Part shown: positions 6,621 to 14,442 of the stretch, in pieces
Numbering within the stretch: position 1 is the first letter of the stretch
How the letters are laid out: each line of letters opens with the position of its first letter
Origin: JBAXAM01 sp964565935
GTDB lineage: Bacteria; Pseudomonadota; Gammaproteobacteria; UBA9339
NCBI GenBank assembly: GCA_964565935.1
Contig: CAZMGW010000033.1
Span: forward strand, 1-14,473
Length of the DNA stretch: 14,473 nt
Reading direction: 5' to 3'
The notes under the pieces: generated by a model
Database searches by the model: none
The model's input: only the letters and a program-made list of their open reading frames with translations
Told to the model about the DNA's origin: nothing
Program-made: the position numbers and the translations under genes

Positions 6621-7681
6621 TTGTTTATACCTTCATTAGGGCAATAACTCTCAACTGGAGGTCTTCGCATATTACATGCAACACACACACTGTTTTGCAT
6701 GTAGTTTTTAACAAGATGCCGATAATCTTTGTTGTGCCAAATAGACATGATATCTTTCTCACTAACATTACCAAAATTGCCTAATTGTCTTCGCAATGCA
6801 TCAGGAGCACAACAAGGACTAAAACGACCATCAGGAGCGATCCATGCTTCCTCGCCTAAAAAAGGACAAACACCTTCTGGCATGAGGTTTTGCGTTGCAT
6901 CACCATCTAAAACATCAAAATTCATCAAAGACATGGCCTTACCATTTGGCAATAACCTTTCTGCAGCTATTCTTTTTATTTTCGATACAGCGTCGTTCCA
7001 TCTAGCAATACTTTCAGCACTCCTTCGTAAAGATAGCGGCTCTATTTCTACAAAATTAGTCCATAAATGATGTCCTTTAATACGATCAATCCCTAAATCA
7101 ATACCAAGCCTTACGATGTCAACCAATTCAGGCAAATTTGTTTCCATAAAAGTTAATTGCAACGTAGTTTGGCAATAATTTTTTCCGGTATTGGCATAAT
7201 CATTGCGTATTTTTAAAAAATCTTTGACGTTTTGTATGCCTTTTTCAAAGTTTGAGCCCTGCATGATCTTTTCTTGGGTTGATTTTGTAGCACCATTCCA
7301 TGAAATTTTTACGTCTGAGGCTATTGGCACAATTAACTTAGCCCAAGAAGCTACACCTTTGATCGGAAACGTACCATTGGTTGTTAAATTCAGTTTAACC
7401 TTGAATTCCTTACATAACTCGACAATTTGCTCAAAATCTTTAAACAGTAGCGGCTCACCCATGGTGGAGGGAATAATTTCTCGTAAATTCGAACCACGAG
7501 CATCTTCTAGAACACGACGAATTAACTCAATAGACATTTGTTCTTTGGGTCGATTTGCCAAAATACGATTAGTTTCTACACTACTATATCGCGAATGATG
7601 TTCACACATTATACAGTGCAAATTACAATCGTTTGGATTGGTATCAAAGGTAATGCGCCAAAATCCTTCTTTGGTTCTCAT
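6617..7681 (-). CDS. Radical SAM protein with SPASM/twitch-type C-terminus (copy 1)
   Basis: This 354-residue enzyme has the CxxxCxxC cluster motif at Cys19, Cys23 and Cys26 (CNLHCIMC), which binds the 4Fe-4S cluster that cleaves S-adenosylmethionine. GEPLL (75-79) is the usual SAM-binding GE motif, and LNLTTNGT (97-104) and DVKISWNGA (123-131) are core barrel strands. The C-terminus has Cys272, Cys290, Cys291, Cys333, Cys336 and Cys347 around IAPDGRFSPCC, as in SPASM or twitch domains holding auxiliary Fe-S clusters. Such enzymes oxidise, epimerise or crosslink sugars or peptides; the reaction here is unknown. It overlaps the glycosyltransferase stop and the WG-repeat start by 4 bp each, so all three are probably co-translated. 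A related protein lies at 13118-14299. Given the neighbours, a carbohydrate substrate is more likely than a peptide. Confidence 0.9.
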   Translation of the reverse strand: MRTKEGFWRITFDTNPNDCNLHCIMCEHHSRYSSVETNRILANRPKEQMSIELIRRVLEDARGSNLREIIPSTMGEPLLFKDFEQIVELCKEFKVKLNLTTNGTFPIKGVASWAKLIVPIASDVKISWNGATKSTQEKIMQGSNFEKGIQNVKDFLKIRNDYANTGKNYCQTTLQLTFMETNLPELVDIVRLGIDLGIDRIKGHHLWTNFVEIEPLSLRRSAESIARWNDAVSKIKRIAAERLLPNGKAMSLMNFDVLDGDATQNLMPEGVCPFLGEEAWIAPDGRFSPCCAPDALRRQLGNFGNVSEKDIMSIWHNKDYRHLVKNYMQNSVCVACNMRRPPVESYCPNEGINK

Positions 7682-8994
7682 GCTTCTGTATCCTTTTCTT
7701 TTAAAGCTTGAACATAGATCATTTCAATATTTGACACATGCTCATCTATATTCGGAACATTACCATCACTTGCTTGAATATATCCGCGCAAACCAAGTTC
7801 AATAGCTAATTTGGGGTTATCCAATAGAAACTGCATTTCTGTTGCCAAACTCGTCACATCTCGATGCTTAAACAACAAGCCATTAACCTTATGCTGCACA
7901 TATTCCGCCATACCTCCAACACCGGCAGTAATAACAGGCACTCGTGCTTGTAGAGCTTCGTGAATAACAAGAGGTGAGTTTTCGTACCAAATTGATGGAA
8001 CTACTATGGCATCCACCCTATTAAAAACATCTGCAATAATTTGCTGATTATCATATTCAGATAACCACTCGATGCGCCGACAAACATCCGATGACAATGC
8101 CTGGGCAATTGCTTTTAACGCGCTAGTATTTTCTCCTCTATTTCTTCCCCAAATACGCAACAAAGCATTGCCTTTAAGCCTACCAAAAGCCTCTATCAAC
8201 AACTGAATTCCTTTGGCTGGTATATGAGTGCCGATGTAACCAAACACAAAGGGTTCATTAGGTATTATTTCTCTTTTGCTCAAACGTTTGTGATCAAAAC
8301 CGTAATCAAGATAAATTAATTTTTTGTCTGGTATGGAAAAATCATTTTTAAACCTGGCCAATAAGTATCGCGATGGTGCAATAAAATGATCAACCCTAGT
8401 AATAATATCTTTTATATGAGCCATTCTCCTTTCAACCCAATGTGCCCAATAATTTCTGTCATCAGAAAAATCTTCTTCTGCCCCTGAAAAATACCCTTCA
8501 TAACAGCGCAGCGCACATTTTGAATTCTCTTGTCCATCGCACAGCCCCCAAACATCATCTCTATTTTCAGGCAATCGTTGAATAAATTGTCCCCGCGGAC
8601 ACATAAGCCAATAATCATGGAGTGTATATATAACAGGTGTTTTCTGCGGTATTTTAGTAACAAGAGAAGTCGACAGGTGATTAAGATGGCCTATATGCAC
8701 TATATCTGGCTTAAAGCTCGCCAGAACCTTTTCGAATTGCTGATCAACTTCAGCAATCCGATATTGATAGCGATGTTTTTCTAAAGGTATGTTGATTACA
8801 TTTAATTTAATGTTTGTGTTGGTTGGATCAGTTTCACTATGCATTGTGTAATCTGGTGCAAAGGTGTTTTCTTCACGAGTAAAAACCTGTAGCTCATGTT
8901 TATTAGATAACGCATGACATAATGTTTGGCTATAAACTTCTGAGCCAGCATTATAGCGCATTGGATATCCATGAATAACCTTTAATATTTTCAT
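7678..8994 (-). CDS. Glycosyltransferase family 4 (GT-B fold)
   Basis: This 438-residue cytoplasmic enzyme would transfer a sugar from a nucleotide donor to a glycan or lipid carrier. The N-terminal Rossmann domain starts MKILKVIHGYP and contains the NAGSEVYSQ loop (15-23) typical of GT4 acceptor domains. The donor domain opens near FVFGYIGTHIPAKGI (249-263) and carries the E-x7-E motif at Glu338 and Glu346, followed by VPVITAGVGGMAEYV. LHDYWLMCPRGQ (125-136), with Cys132, Cys152, Cys160 and Cys164 following, marks a GT4 subgroup with a Cys-rich insert, perhaps metal-binding. The start lies 1 bp after the epimerase stop, and the end overlaps the radical SAM start by 4 bp. Donor and acceptor cannot be deduced. 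Confidence 0.93.
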   Translation of the reverse strand: MKILKVIHGYPMRYNAGSEVYSQTLCHALSNKHELQVFTREENTFAPDYTMHSETDPTNTNIKLNVINIPLEKHRYQYRIAEVDQQFEKVLASFKPDIVHIGHLNHLSTSLVTKIPQKTPVIYTLHDYWLMCPRGQFIQRLPENRDDVWGLCDGQENSKCALRCYEGYFSGAEEDFSDDRNYWAHWVERRMAHIKDIITRVDHFIAPSRYLLARFKNDFSIPDKKLIYLDYGFDHKRLSKREIIPNEPFVFGYIGTHIPAKGIQLLIEAFGRLKGNALLRIWGRNRGENTSALKAIAQALSSDVCRRIEWLSEYDNQQIIADVFNRVDAIVVPSIWYENSPLVIHEALQARVPVITAGVGGMAEYVQHKVNGLLFKHRDVTSLATEMQFLLDNPKLAIELGLRGYIQASDGNVPNIDEHVSNIEMIYVQALKEKDTEA

Positions 8995-8995
8995 T

Positions 8996-9901
8996 TTATA
9001 CCTTCAACAAAGACTTGAATTGCTGAACCAAATTAGAAACACCTGTTTCAACAGGTGTTTCTGCATGCCAACCTAATATTTGAGTAGTTTTAGTTGTGTT
9101 ACCCCAAAACCTAGTAACATCGTATGTGCGACCAGGGGCTTCAACAATATTTAATTCCCTCCCAGCCGACGCACAAGCTAATTTGGCTAATGCACCTAGT
9201 GTTGTGGGCACTCCAGTTGTTAGATGCACAGGGGGTAATTCGTTGTTTCCTTTTTCTAAAGCTTCAATAATTGCTATCGTACCTTTTGCAACATCATCCA
9301 CATAAGTAAAATCGAGAGTATTTTCTAATCCATCAATTCGCAAAGCACTCCCCATAACAGCAGCCCGACAAAACGCCGGAACAACTCGGTCTTTGTGATC
9401 GTAGACACTCCCATACACACTAGAATATCTCACTACCGCCGTGCATAATTGTGATTTTCGCGCTTGCAAAACTTCTTCTTCTGCCGCCGCTTTTGAGAGC
9501 GCGTAAATATTCATTGGAGAATATTCAGCATCTATCTCAACAGGTAGATTTTGCTGCTGTCCATAAACCTCTCGACTACTTGCATATACCACCCAGGGTT
9601 TTAAAGGCAGATCTTGAGCTAATCGTAGAATATTTTGCGTGCCGATTACATTTGTTTGCCAACAATGCTCTGGGACTTTTTCCCCCCATACGACTCTTGA
9701 AACGGCTGCCAGATGAACTATACCAATACAATTTTGGAGCTTTTCATACAAACAATCCAAATCTAAAATATCTCCATAATCTTTATGATTCTTTGGAAAC
9801 TTAATATCAAAATGTCGCACTGTTCTTCCATCTTTTTCCATGGACAAGCATAATTGCGAACCAATCAAGCCTTCAGACCCAGTAACCAATATATATGACA
9901 T
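8996..9901 (-). CDS. NAD-dependent epimerase/dehydratase (extended SDR)
   Basis: This 301-residue enzyme acts on nucleotide-sugar-like substrates. It has the Rossmann motif GxxGxxG at Gly8, Gly11 and Gly14 (TGSEGLIG) and Asp32 at the end of the second strand, which favours NAD over NADP. VHLAA (62-66), SSREVYG (108-114) and the catalytic YxxxK at Tyr133/Lys137 with Ser108 follow. VRYSSVYG and DFTYVDDVAKG are further family marks. The length is typical of UDP-glucose 4-epimerase relatives, but the exact reaction (epimerase, dehydratase or reductase) cannot be told. I chose ATG 9901 because GGGGA lies 6 bases upstream; a GTG at 9913 would overlap that site. It heads the leftward operon and probably makes the sugar used by the downstream glycosyltransferase. 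Confidence 0.92.
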   Translation of the reverse strand: MSYILVTGSEGLIGSQLCLSMEKDGRTVRHFDIKFPKNHKDYGDILDLDCLYEKLQNCIGIVHLAAVSRVVWGEKVPEHCWQTNVIGTQNILRLAQDLPLKPWVVYASSREVYGQQQNLPVEIDAEYSPMNIYALSKAAAEEEVLQARKSQLCTAVVRYSSVYGSVYDHKDRVVPAFCRAAVMGSALRIDGLENTLDFTYVDDVAKGTIAIIEALEKGNNELPPVHLTTGVPTTLGALAKLACASAGRELNIVEAPGRTYDVTRFWGNTTKTTQILGWHAETPVETGVSNLVQQFKSLLKV

Positions 9902-9930
9902 TATTTTCCCCACAAATGACTTGCTAATAA

Positions 9931-9959
9931 ATTATTTAGTTTTGTTTGGATATTAACAA
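9931..9959 (-). promoter_or_regulatory. Candidate promoter of the leftward operon
   Basis: On the minus strand TTGTTA (9954-9959) lies 17 bp from AATAAT (9931-9936), a 4/6 and 5/6 match to sigma-70 boxes. The start would lie near 9924, giving a leader of about 20 bases before ATG 9901. The region is AT-rich, so chance matches are likely. Confidence 0.35.
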
Positions 9960-10089
9960 CTTCTACCTTACTAAAAAACCTTAAAACAGATCTCACATTA
10001 ACTTATTTTGATATCCATACAGCAAGCATAGCCAGAACTATAAAAAATTAAACCAATAAAAACATGGTGATTTCAGCCTTATGTTTGTT

Positions 10090-10117
10090 TTGCAAGGTCC
10101 TATCTTGGTGATACAAT
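10090..10117 (+). promoter_or_regulatory. Candidate promoter of the rightward operon
   Basis: TTGCAA (10090-10095) is spaced 16 bp from TACAAT (10112-10117), a 4/6 and 5/6 match to sigma-70 boxes. Transcription would start near 10124, about 40 bases before the aldolase ATG. With the opposing candidate at 9931-9959 it would make 9902-10162 a divergent control region, but I see no clear operator there. Confidence 0.45.
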
Positions 10118-10162
10118 CATATCAATTAATTAGCTTGCGTGCCAACACATGGGGAATGCCAT

Positions 10163-10825
10163 ATGAACAACAATGAATTTCTATTTAATAAAAAGCAACT
10201 GGAAGAAGAGGAAAATCAAGCACGTACTGAATTAGTCAAGGTTGCCAAATTAATTTATAAAAACGGATATAATGCATCAATAGATGGTAATCTTTCCTAC
10301 CGGCTATCTGATAACTCCATTCTTATGACACCCAAAGGAATACATAAGGGTTTCATGTCTCCAGAATCTTTGATTGTTACTGATATTGATGGGAAATTAT
10401 TGCGTGGTGATAGCCAACCGACCTCCGAATATAGATTACATGCAAAAATTTTTAAAAAACGTACAGATATACGCTGTATAATTCATACTCATAGTCCTTA
10501 TGCCCTGGCCGCATCCCTTGCTGGTATTGATTTACATCAAACATATATTACAGTTGCTCCTGTTCCCACTACACAATATGCTAGAATCGCATCAGAACAA
10601 TCTGCAGATGTTTTAGAGCCTTACATCGAAAAATACAATTGGGCTATTATTCCTCGTCACGGAGTGGTGGTTTGGTCTGATACCATATGGAATGCTTTTT
10701 TACGTATTGAGGGCCTTGAGCATTATGCCAAAATATTAGTTTTAGCCAACTCTATCAAACCGATCCAACCACTGCCAAATTCAGATCGTGATGAACTTCT
10801 AAAGTTTTGGGGAATTAATATATAA
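10163..10825 (+). CDS. Class II aldolase/adducin-family protein
   Basis: This 220-residue enzyme resembles zinc-dependent L-fuculose/L-ribulose-phosphate-type aldolases and epimerases. GNLSYR (42-47) and TPKG (56-59) fit the substrate-phosphate-binding loops. Glu89 in PTSEYRLH is the likely catalytic acid/base. His108 and His110 (HTH) with His166 (PRHG) are the zinc ligands, so the active site looks complete. I chose ATG 10163 because GGGGA precedes it by 7 bases; an in-frame GTG at 10139 would put that site inside the gene. It is first in the rightward operon, 15 bp before the phosphatase gene. In this context it may form or cleave a sugar phosphate, or a related keto-sugar, that later enzymes modify. 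The substrate is not identifiable. Confidence 0.9.
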   Translation: MNNNEFLFNKKQLEEEENQARTELVKVAKLIYKNGYNASIDGNLSYRLSDNSILMTPKGIHKGFMSPESLIVTDIDGKLLRGDSQPTSEYRLHAKIFKKRTDIRCIIHTHSPYALAASLAGIDLHQTYITVAPVPTTQYARIASEQSADVLEPYIEKYNWAIIPRHGVVVWSDTIWNAFLRIEGLEHYAKILVLANSIKPIQPLPNSDRDELLKFWGINI

Positions 10826-10840
10826 ACAGCGGTATCTCCA

Positions 10841-11497
10841 ATGGCTCTAAATCTTCCCGAACATCTTTTAACTGTAGTAAATTCTTTGACACCTGATACC
10901 TCTGCAGTTTTACTTTTACGTCATGCAGAACGAAAAGCAATAACACCAGGAGATGATGGCGTAGAAACAGATCTTACCCCGTTTGGCTATGCGCAGTCTT
11001 TTGCTTTGGGCCAACGACTAAAAGGACGTTTAAAGTGGGCACACTATAGCCCTCTATTGCGCGCCCAAAAAACTGCGGAGCAATTTATGCTGGGTGCAGA
11101 AACCACTGGATTACCATTAAGTGAAAGTAATTTACTGGGTAGCCCAGGCCCGTTTGTAATTGATCGTAAAGCCGGACAACGCCTTTTTGCTACCTTAGGC
11201 ACAGAATGTTTGGTAAGAAAACTCGCGGCGGGAGAGTGTTTTGAAGGTATACGTAGCGCTCAAGAAGGTGCACAACTTTTCGTAGAGCATTTAAGCAAAT
11301 TATTAAGCTCTCAAAAAGGACTGGGTGTTATGATTTCTCATGATGCGATTTTAATCCCTCTTTTGGCCGTATGGATGAATGAGTGCTTTCAAAACAAATG
11401 GCTCGAACCTTTAGATGGGGCATTATTTATTGCTAATAACTCGACGCAATTATCAATTTACCGCAATGGCGAAGCTACGGAGCTACTAACATGTTAA
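10841..11497 (+). CDS. Histidine phosphatase superfamily protein
   Basis: This 218-residue protein has the catalytic motif LLLRHAER (24-31), with Arg27 and the phospho-accepting His28. A second Arg follows in SPLLRAQKTAE (Arg74), and the second catalytic His167 lies in ISHDAIL. This is the branch-1 pattern of phosphoglycerate-mutase-like phosphatases, although RHAE replaces the commoner RHGE/RHGQ. It probably removes phosphate from a small molecule in the cytoplasm. Its place between an aldolase and a carbamoyltransferase suggests dephosphorylation of a sugar phosphate made by the aldolase. The ribosome-binding site is weak. Its last 7 bases overlap the next gene, which implies coupled translation. 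Confidence 0.9.
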   Translation: MALNLPEHLLTVVNSLTPDTSAVLLLRHAERKAITPGDDGVETDLTPFGYAQSFALGQRLKGRLKWAHYSPLLRAQKTAEQFMLGAETTGLPLSESNLLGSPGPFVIDRKAGQRLFATLGTECLVRKLAAGECFEGIRSAQEGAQLFVEHLSKLLSSQKGLGVMISHDAILIPLLAVWMNECFQNKWLEPLDGALFIANNSTQLSIYRNGEATELLTC

Positions 11498-13140
11498 CTG
11501 TTGGCATATATGGAATAAGAGATATTACCATAACTGATAGGCCTAGTTTTGTTCATGACCACTCTATAACATTCATGCGTAATGGGCGTGTTCTTTCAAC
11601 AATAATGTTGGAGCGCTACACTGGAATAAAACATGATCAAAGATTAGGACAATTCATCACTGAAATTCTTGATAAGTGGGTTGATGTTGATGAACCAGTA
11701 AGGTTTGTTTCTGTAAATAGCTTTATTGGCAGTGCTTTTGTCTCAGATGATGGGACTTTTAGAATAGAACCATTAGAAGAACCGTCCATCGAAAATATAT
11801 TAACTCCAGCTAAAGTCTTATGGTTCAGAAATGGCAAGTTAAAAAATTATGATGGCTGGGTAATGTGTCACGAATTCGCACATATCGCCTCCGCCTTACC
11901 TTTTGGAGTAACATTCGACGATCAACAACTGCTTGTGCATATAGACGGAGGAGCTTCCAAATCAGCATGCTCTTTTTGGCAAATGGATGGAAAAAATCCT
12001 CAGCTCTTGCACTCCTCGTGGAGTGACTTAAAAGACCCAGTTAACAATTTCAATGTCGGTCTATTAGGAAGAACGATATTGGGCTTAAGCGCAAACGAAC
12101 ATTTAGCAATACCAGGAAAACTAATGGGTTTTGCCGCTTATGGCAAACCAGATACCGGTTGGTATCAACATTTAATACACAAACGATTTTATTTGGGTGA
12201 TGAATGGAACAAAGAAACAATGCTTCAAGATCTCGCCAAAGTTAATGGCAACCAAGTTGATATTAGCAACCTAAACAATCACTTACCTCAGACGCTAGCT
12301 GCATGTATACAAAGAAACTTCGAAGAAAATATTTTTAAAACTATTTGTAATTTTAAAAAGGATATCCACGCTAAAGATCTTGTCTATGCTGGCGGTGCTG
12401 CGCTTAATATACCAACTAACGCTTTGTTGGAACAAGAATTTGGTTGTGGTCATGTTTTTATTCCGCCATGCACCAACGATAGTGGGCTTTCTCTTGGAGC
12501 AGCAGCCTGGGTTGAATATATAAATGGTAACGAAATTTATAATCACGAGCCATTTATTAATAATTTTGATGTTCCCAATACCCCGCCTTCTTTTGATGCT
12601 ATTTTCGATGTTGCTAAAGGTATTGCTGAAGGTAAGATAGTTGCCCTATGTACTGGTGGGTCAGAAATAGGTCCCAGAGCACTTGGGCACCGAAGTATTT
12701 TAGCGCGTCCTGACAATGTAGAATTAAAAACCAAAGTAAGCGAACAAGTAAAAAAACGAGAGTGGTATCGGCCTATAGCGCCAGCTTTACTGCCAGATGT
12801 TGCTGCTAATGCTTTAAAATCAGAAGTTAAAAATTCGAAATTAGCTCCTTATATGTTGGGTAGTTATGTCCTTGATCCAACCTGGCAAGAAAAATTTGCT
12901 GGTGTATTACACGTGGATGGAACTTTACGCGCCCAAATCGTAGCTGATTCTCCCGAAAATATCTTTTTTTATAAATTGTTAGAGATTTTAAACAGTAAAT
13001 ATAATATTGCTGGCGTTATTAATACTTCTTTTAATATAAAAGGCGATCCCATAGTTCATTATCATCAAAAAGCAATGGAAGCTGCTACAAACATGGGTAT
13101 CGATATGGTGGTTATACATGGATCATTACATTACACCTGA
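11491..13140 (+). CDS. O-carbamoyltransferase, NodU/CmcH family
   Basis: This 549-residue enzyme has the two-part layout of the family. An N-terminal Kae1-like domain includes the metal-binding HxxxH (His127 and His131 in HEFAH), VHIDGG (149-154), GFAAYGKP (213-220), YAGGAALN (299-306) and NDSG (329-332). The C-terminal YrdC-like domain holds the signature SEIGPRALGHRSILA (391-405), EWYRPIAPALL (424-434) and VINTSFNIKGDPI (509-521). These enzymes use carbamoyl phosphate and ATP to form carbamoyl-AMP and transfer the carbamoyl group to a hydroxyl, usually on a sugar or antibiotic (NodU, CmcH, TobZ). The length is near the usual 550-600. It overlaps the phosphatase gene by 7 bp and the radical SAM gene by 23 bp. 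The acceptor here is unknown but is probably the sugar made by this cluster. Confidence 0.95.
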   Translation: MLTVGIYGIRDITITDRPSFVHDHSITFMRNGRVLSTIMLERYTGIKHDQRLGQFITEILDKWVDVDEPVRFVSVNSFIGSAFVSDDGTFRIEPLEEPSIENILTPAKVLWFRNGKLKNYDGWVMCHEFAHIASALPFGVTFDDQQLLVHIDGGASKSACSFWQMDGKNPQLLHSSWSDLKDPVNNFNVGLLGRTILGLSANEHLAIPGKLMGFAAYGKPDTGWYQHLIHKRFYLGDEWNKETMLQDLAKVNGNQVDISNLNNHLPQTLAACIQRNFEENIFKTICNFKKDIHAKDLVYAGGAALNIPTNALLEQEFGCGHVFIPPCTNDSGLSLGAAAWVEYINGNEIYNHEPFINNFDVPNTPPSFDAIFDVAKGIAEGKIVALCTGGSEIGPRALGHRSILARPDNVELKTKVSEQVKKREWYRPIAPALLPDVAANALKSEVKNSKLAPYMLGSYVLDPTWQEKFAGVLHVDGTLRAQIVADSPENIFFYKLLEILNSKYNIAGVINTSFNIKGDPIVHYHQKAMEAATNMGIDMVVIHGSLHYT

Positions 13141-14299
13141 AGCACTCAACTGCAGTGGTGCTTTACGAGCTCTAAAAATAGCAAATTACCAACGGGCTTG
13201 TAGGGAGCATGAGACACATACAACAAAATTAGAATCATTGCCATCAAAAATCATTTTGCAAACGACTGATAAGTGTAATTTAACTTGTCCCATATGCCAA
13301 ATTACTGCATCGCAGAAAAAACTTAGCATGCCACTAAAAATTTTTGAGCGTGTAGTAGAACAGCTTTTTCCTAGTTTAATTGAATTACATCCCACAAATA
13401 TTGGCGAACCGTTATTAAGCCCATGGTTTAACTATATGTGTGAACAAATGGAACATTTTGGGGTATTGCTTGATTTAACCACAAATGGCACTCTTTTAAA
13501 TGAACAACGAATAGAAAAGATCGTTCCTATTATTCGAGATATTAAAGTTTCTTTTGATGGTGCATCAAAAAAAACATTTGAAGAAAAGCGCCGAGGAGCC
13601 AAGTTTGAAACGGTATGCAACAACATAACTAAATTACGTCGGGCCTTAGATGAGAACAAAATATCAAAAAAAATAAACTTAGCACTACAAATGACATTAA
13701 TGCAATCCAATTATTTAGAGTTACCTGATTTAATCAAACTTGCCAGTGAATTAGGTGCTAATTGTGTTAAAGCCTATCATCTATTTTCATTCTCTCCTGA
13801 AATGGATCAGGAATCACTCATGAATGATTTACACATATGGGCCCCTGTACTCGACAAAGCTCTTGCATTAGGAAAATTGCACAACATTGAATTACAACTA
13901 GCTGAGCCCATAATTACTGGCTCCAACACCCTGCCAGATCTTGAACCAACCTCTTGCCATCTTCCCTGGCATGAGGCCTGGATCGATTATGATGGCAAAG
14001 TGTATAGCTGCCACTCTCATGGGGGGCAAAATGCAGGTAATGTACTTGAAGAGAATTTTCCTTTAATATGGAATAGTGATTTATACCAAAATATACGCCT
14101 AGCTTTCGCAAATAATAAACCCCGCGGTTATTGTCATAATTGCGGTATGAATTTCCGCAAACAAGAGGAACACCAACCAGTTACTTATGACACTCAATCT
14201 TTTTTGAGTTCTCAGCATCCCAACCAACAGAAACAAATTGAGAATATCCGCTGGAGCAGTCGCATGCGCCCCTTTGACCTTTCTGGAAGAAAAAACTAA
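13118..14299 (+). CDS. Radical SAM protein with SPASM/twitch-type C-terminus (copy 2)
   Basis: This 393-residue enzyme has CxxxCxxC at Cys53, Cys57 and Cys60 (CNLTCPIC), GEPLL (96-100), LDLTTNGT (118-125) and DIKVSFDGAS (141-150). Cys280, Cys298, Cys339 and Cys342 around WIDYDGKVYSC look like an auxiliary-cluster domain, though with fewer cysteines than copy 1. It aligns with the 6617-7681 protein along the barrel, including GEPLL, LTTNGT and the region of its MTLMQSNYLELPDLIKL, and has an N-terminal extension of about 35 residues. The ATG lies 23 bp inside the carbamoyltransferase gene, with GGTGG upstream as a possible ribosome-binding site. Its stop overlaps the next ATG as TAATG. It probably tailors the same class of substrate as copy 1 at another step. 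The actual reaction is unknown. Confidence 0.9.
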   Translation: MDHYITPEALNCSGALRALKIANYQRACREHETHTTKLESLPSKIILQTTDKCNLTCPICQITASQKKLSMPLKIFERVVEQLFPSLIELHPTNIGEPLLSPWFNYMCEQMEHFGVLLDLTTNGTLLNEQRIEKIVPIIRDIKVSFDGASKKTFEEKRRGAKFETVCNNITKLRRALDENKISKKINLALQMTLMQSNYLELPDLIKLASELGANCVKAYHLFSFSPEMDQESLMNDLHIWAPVLDKALALGKLHNIELQLAEPIITGSNTLPDLEPTSCHLPWHEAWIDYDGKVYSCHSHGGQNAGNVLEENFPLIWNSDLYQNIRLAFANNKPRGYCHNCGMNFRKQEEHQPVTYDTQSFLSSQHPNQQKQIENIRWSSRMRPFDLSGRKN

Positions 14300-14442
14300 T
14301 GTCATACCATAAAAAAACAGATTCTTTGGTAAAGACAATAAGGGATCATTCGTTGGCATCTCTGAGTGCTGCAGCACTAGAAGTGCTCAAAAACGCCCCG
14401 TTATTTGATATTGAAGCCGCTGCGTATTATTACCCATCGTGA
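14299..14442 (+). CDS. Short ORF (47 residues) of unknown function, possibly the start of a broken gene
   Basis: The ATG overlaps the radical SAM stop in TAATG, as expected for a translationally coupled operon gene. The frame encodes 47 residues starting MSYHKKTDSLV, with an Ala/Leu-rich helix-like middle (LASLSAAALEVL) and ending AAAYYYPS before TGA. Removing one base near 14440 would join it to a frame that stays open to the right edge, so it could be the first part of a longer gene with a frameshift or sequencing error. A small peptide substrate for the upstream radical SAM enzyme is another possibility, but it has no Cys or recognisable core motif. I recognise no family. Confidence 0.35.
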   Translation: MSYHKKTDSLVKTIRDHSLASLSAAALEVLKNAPLFDIEAAAYYYPS

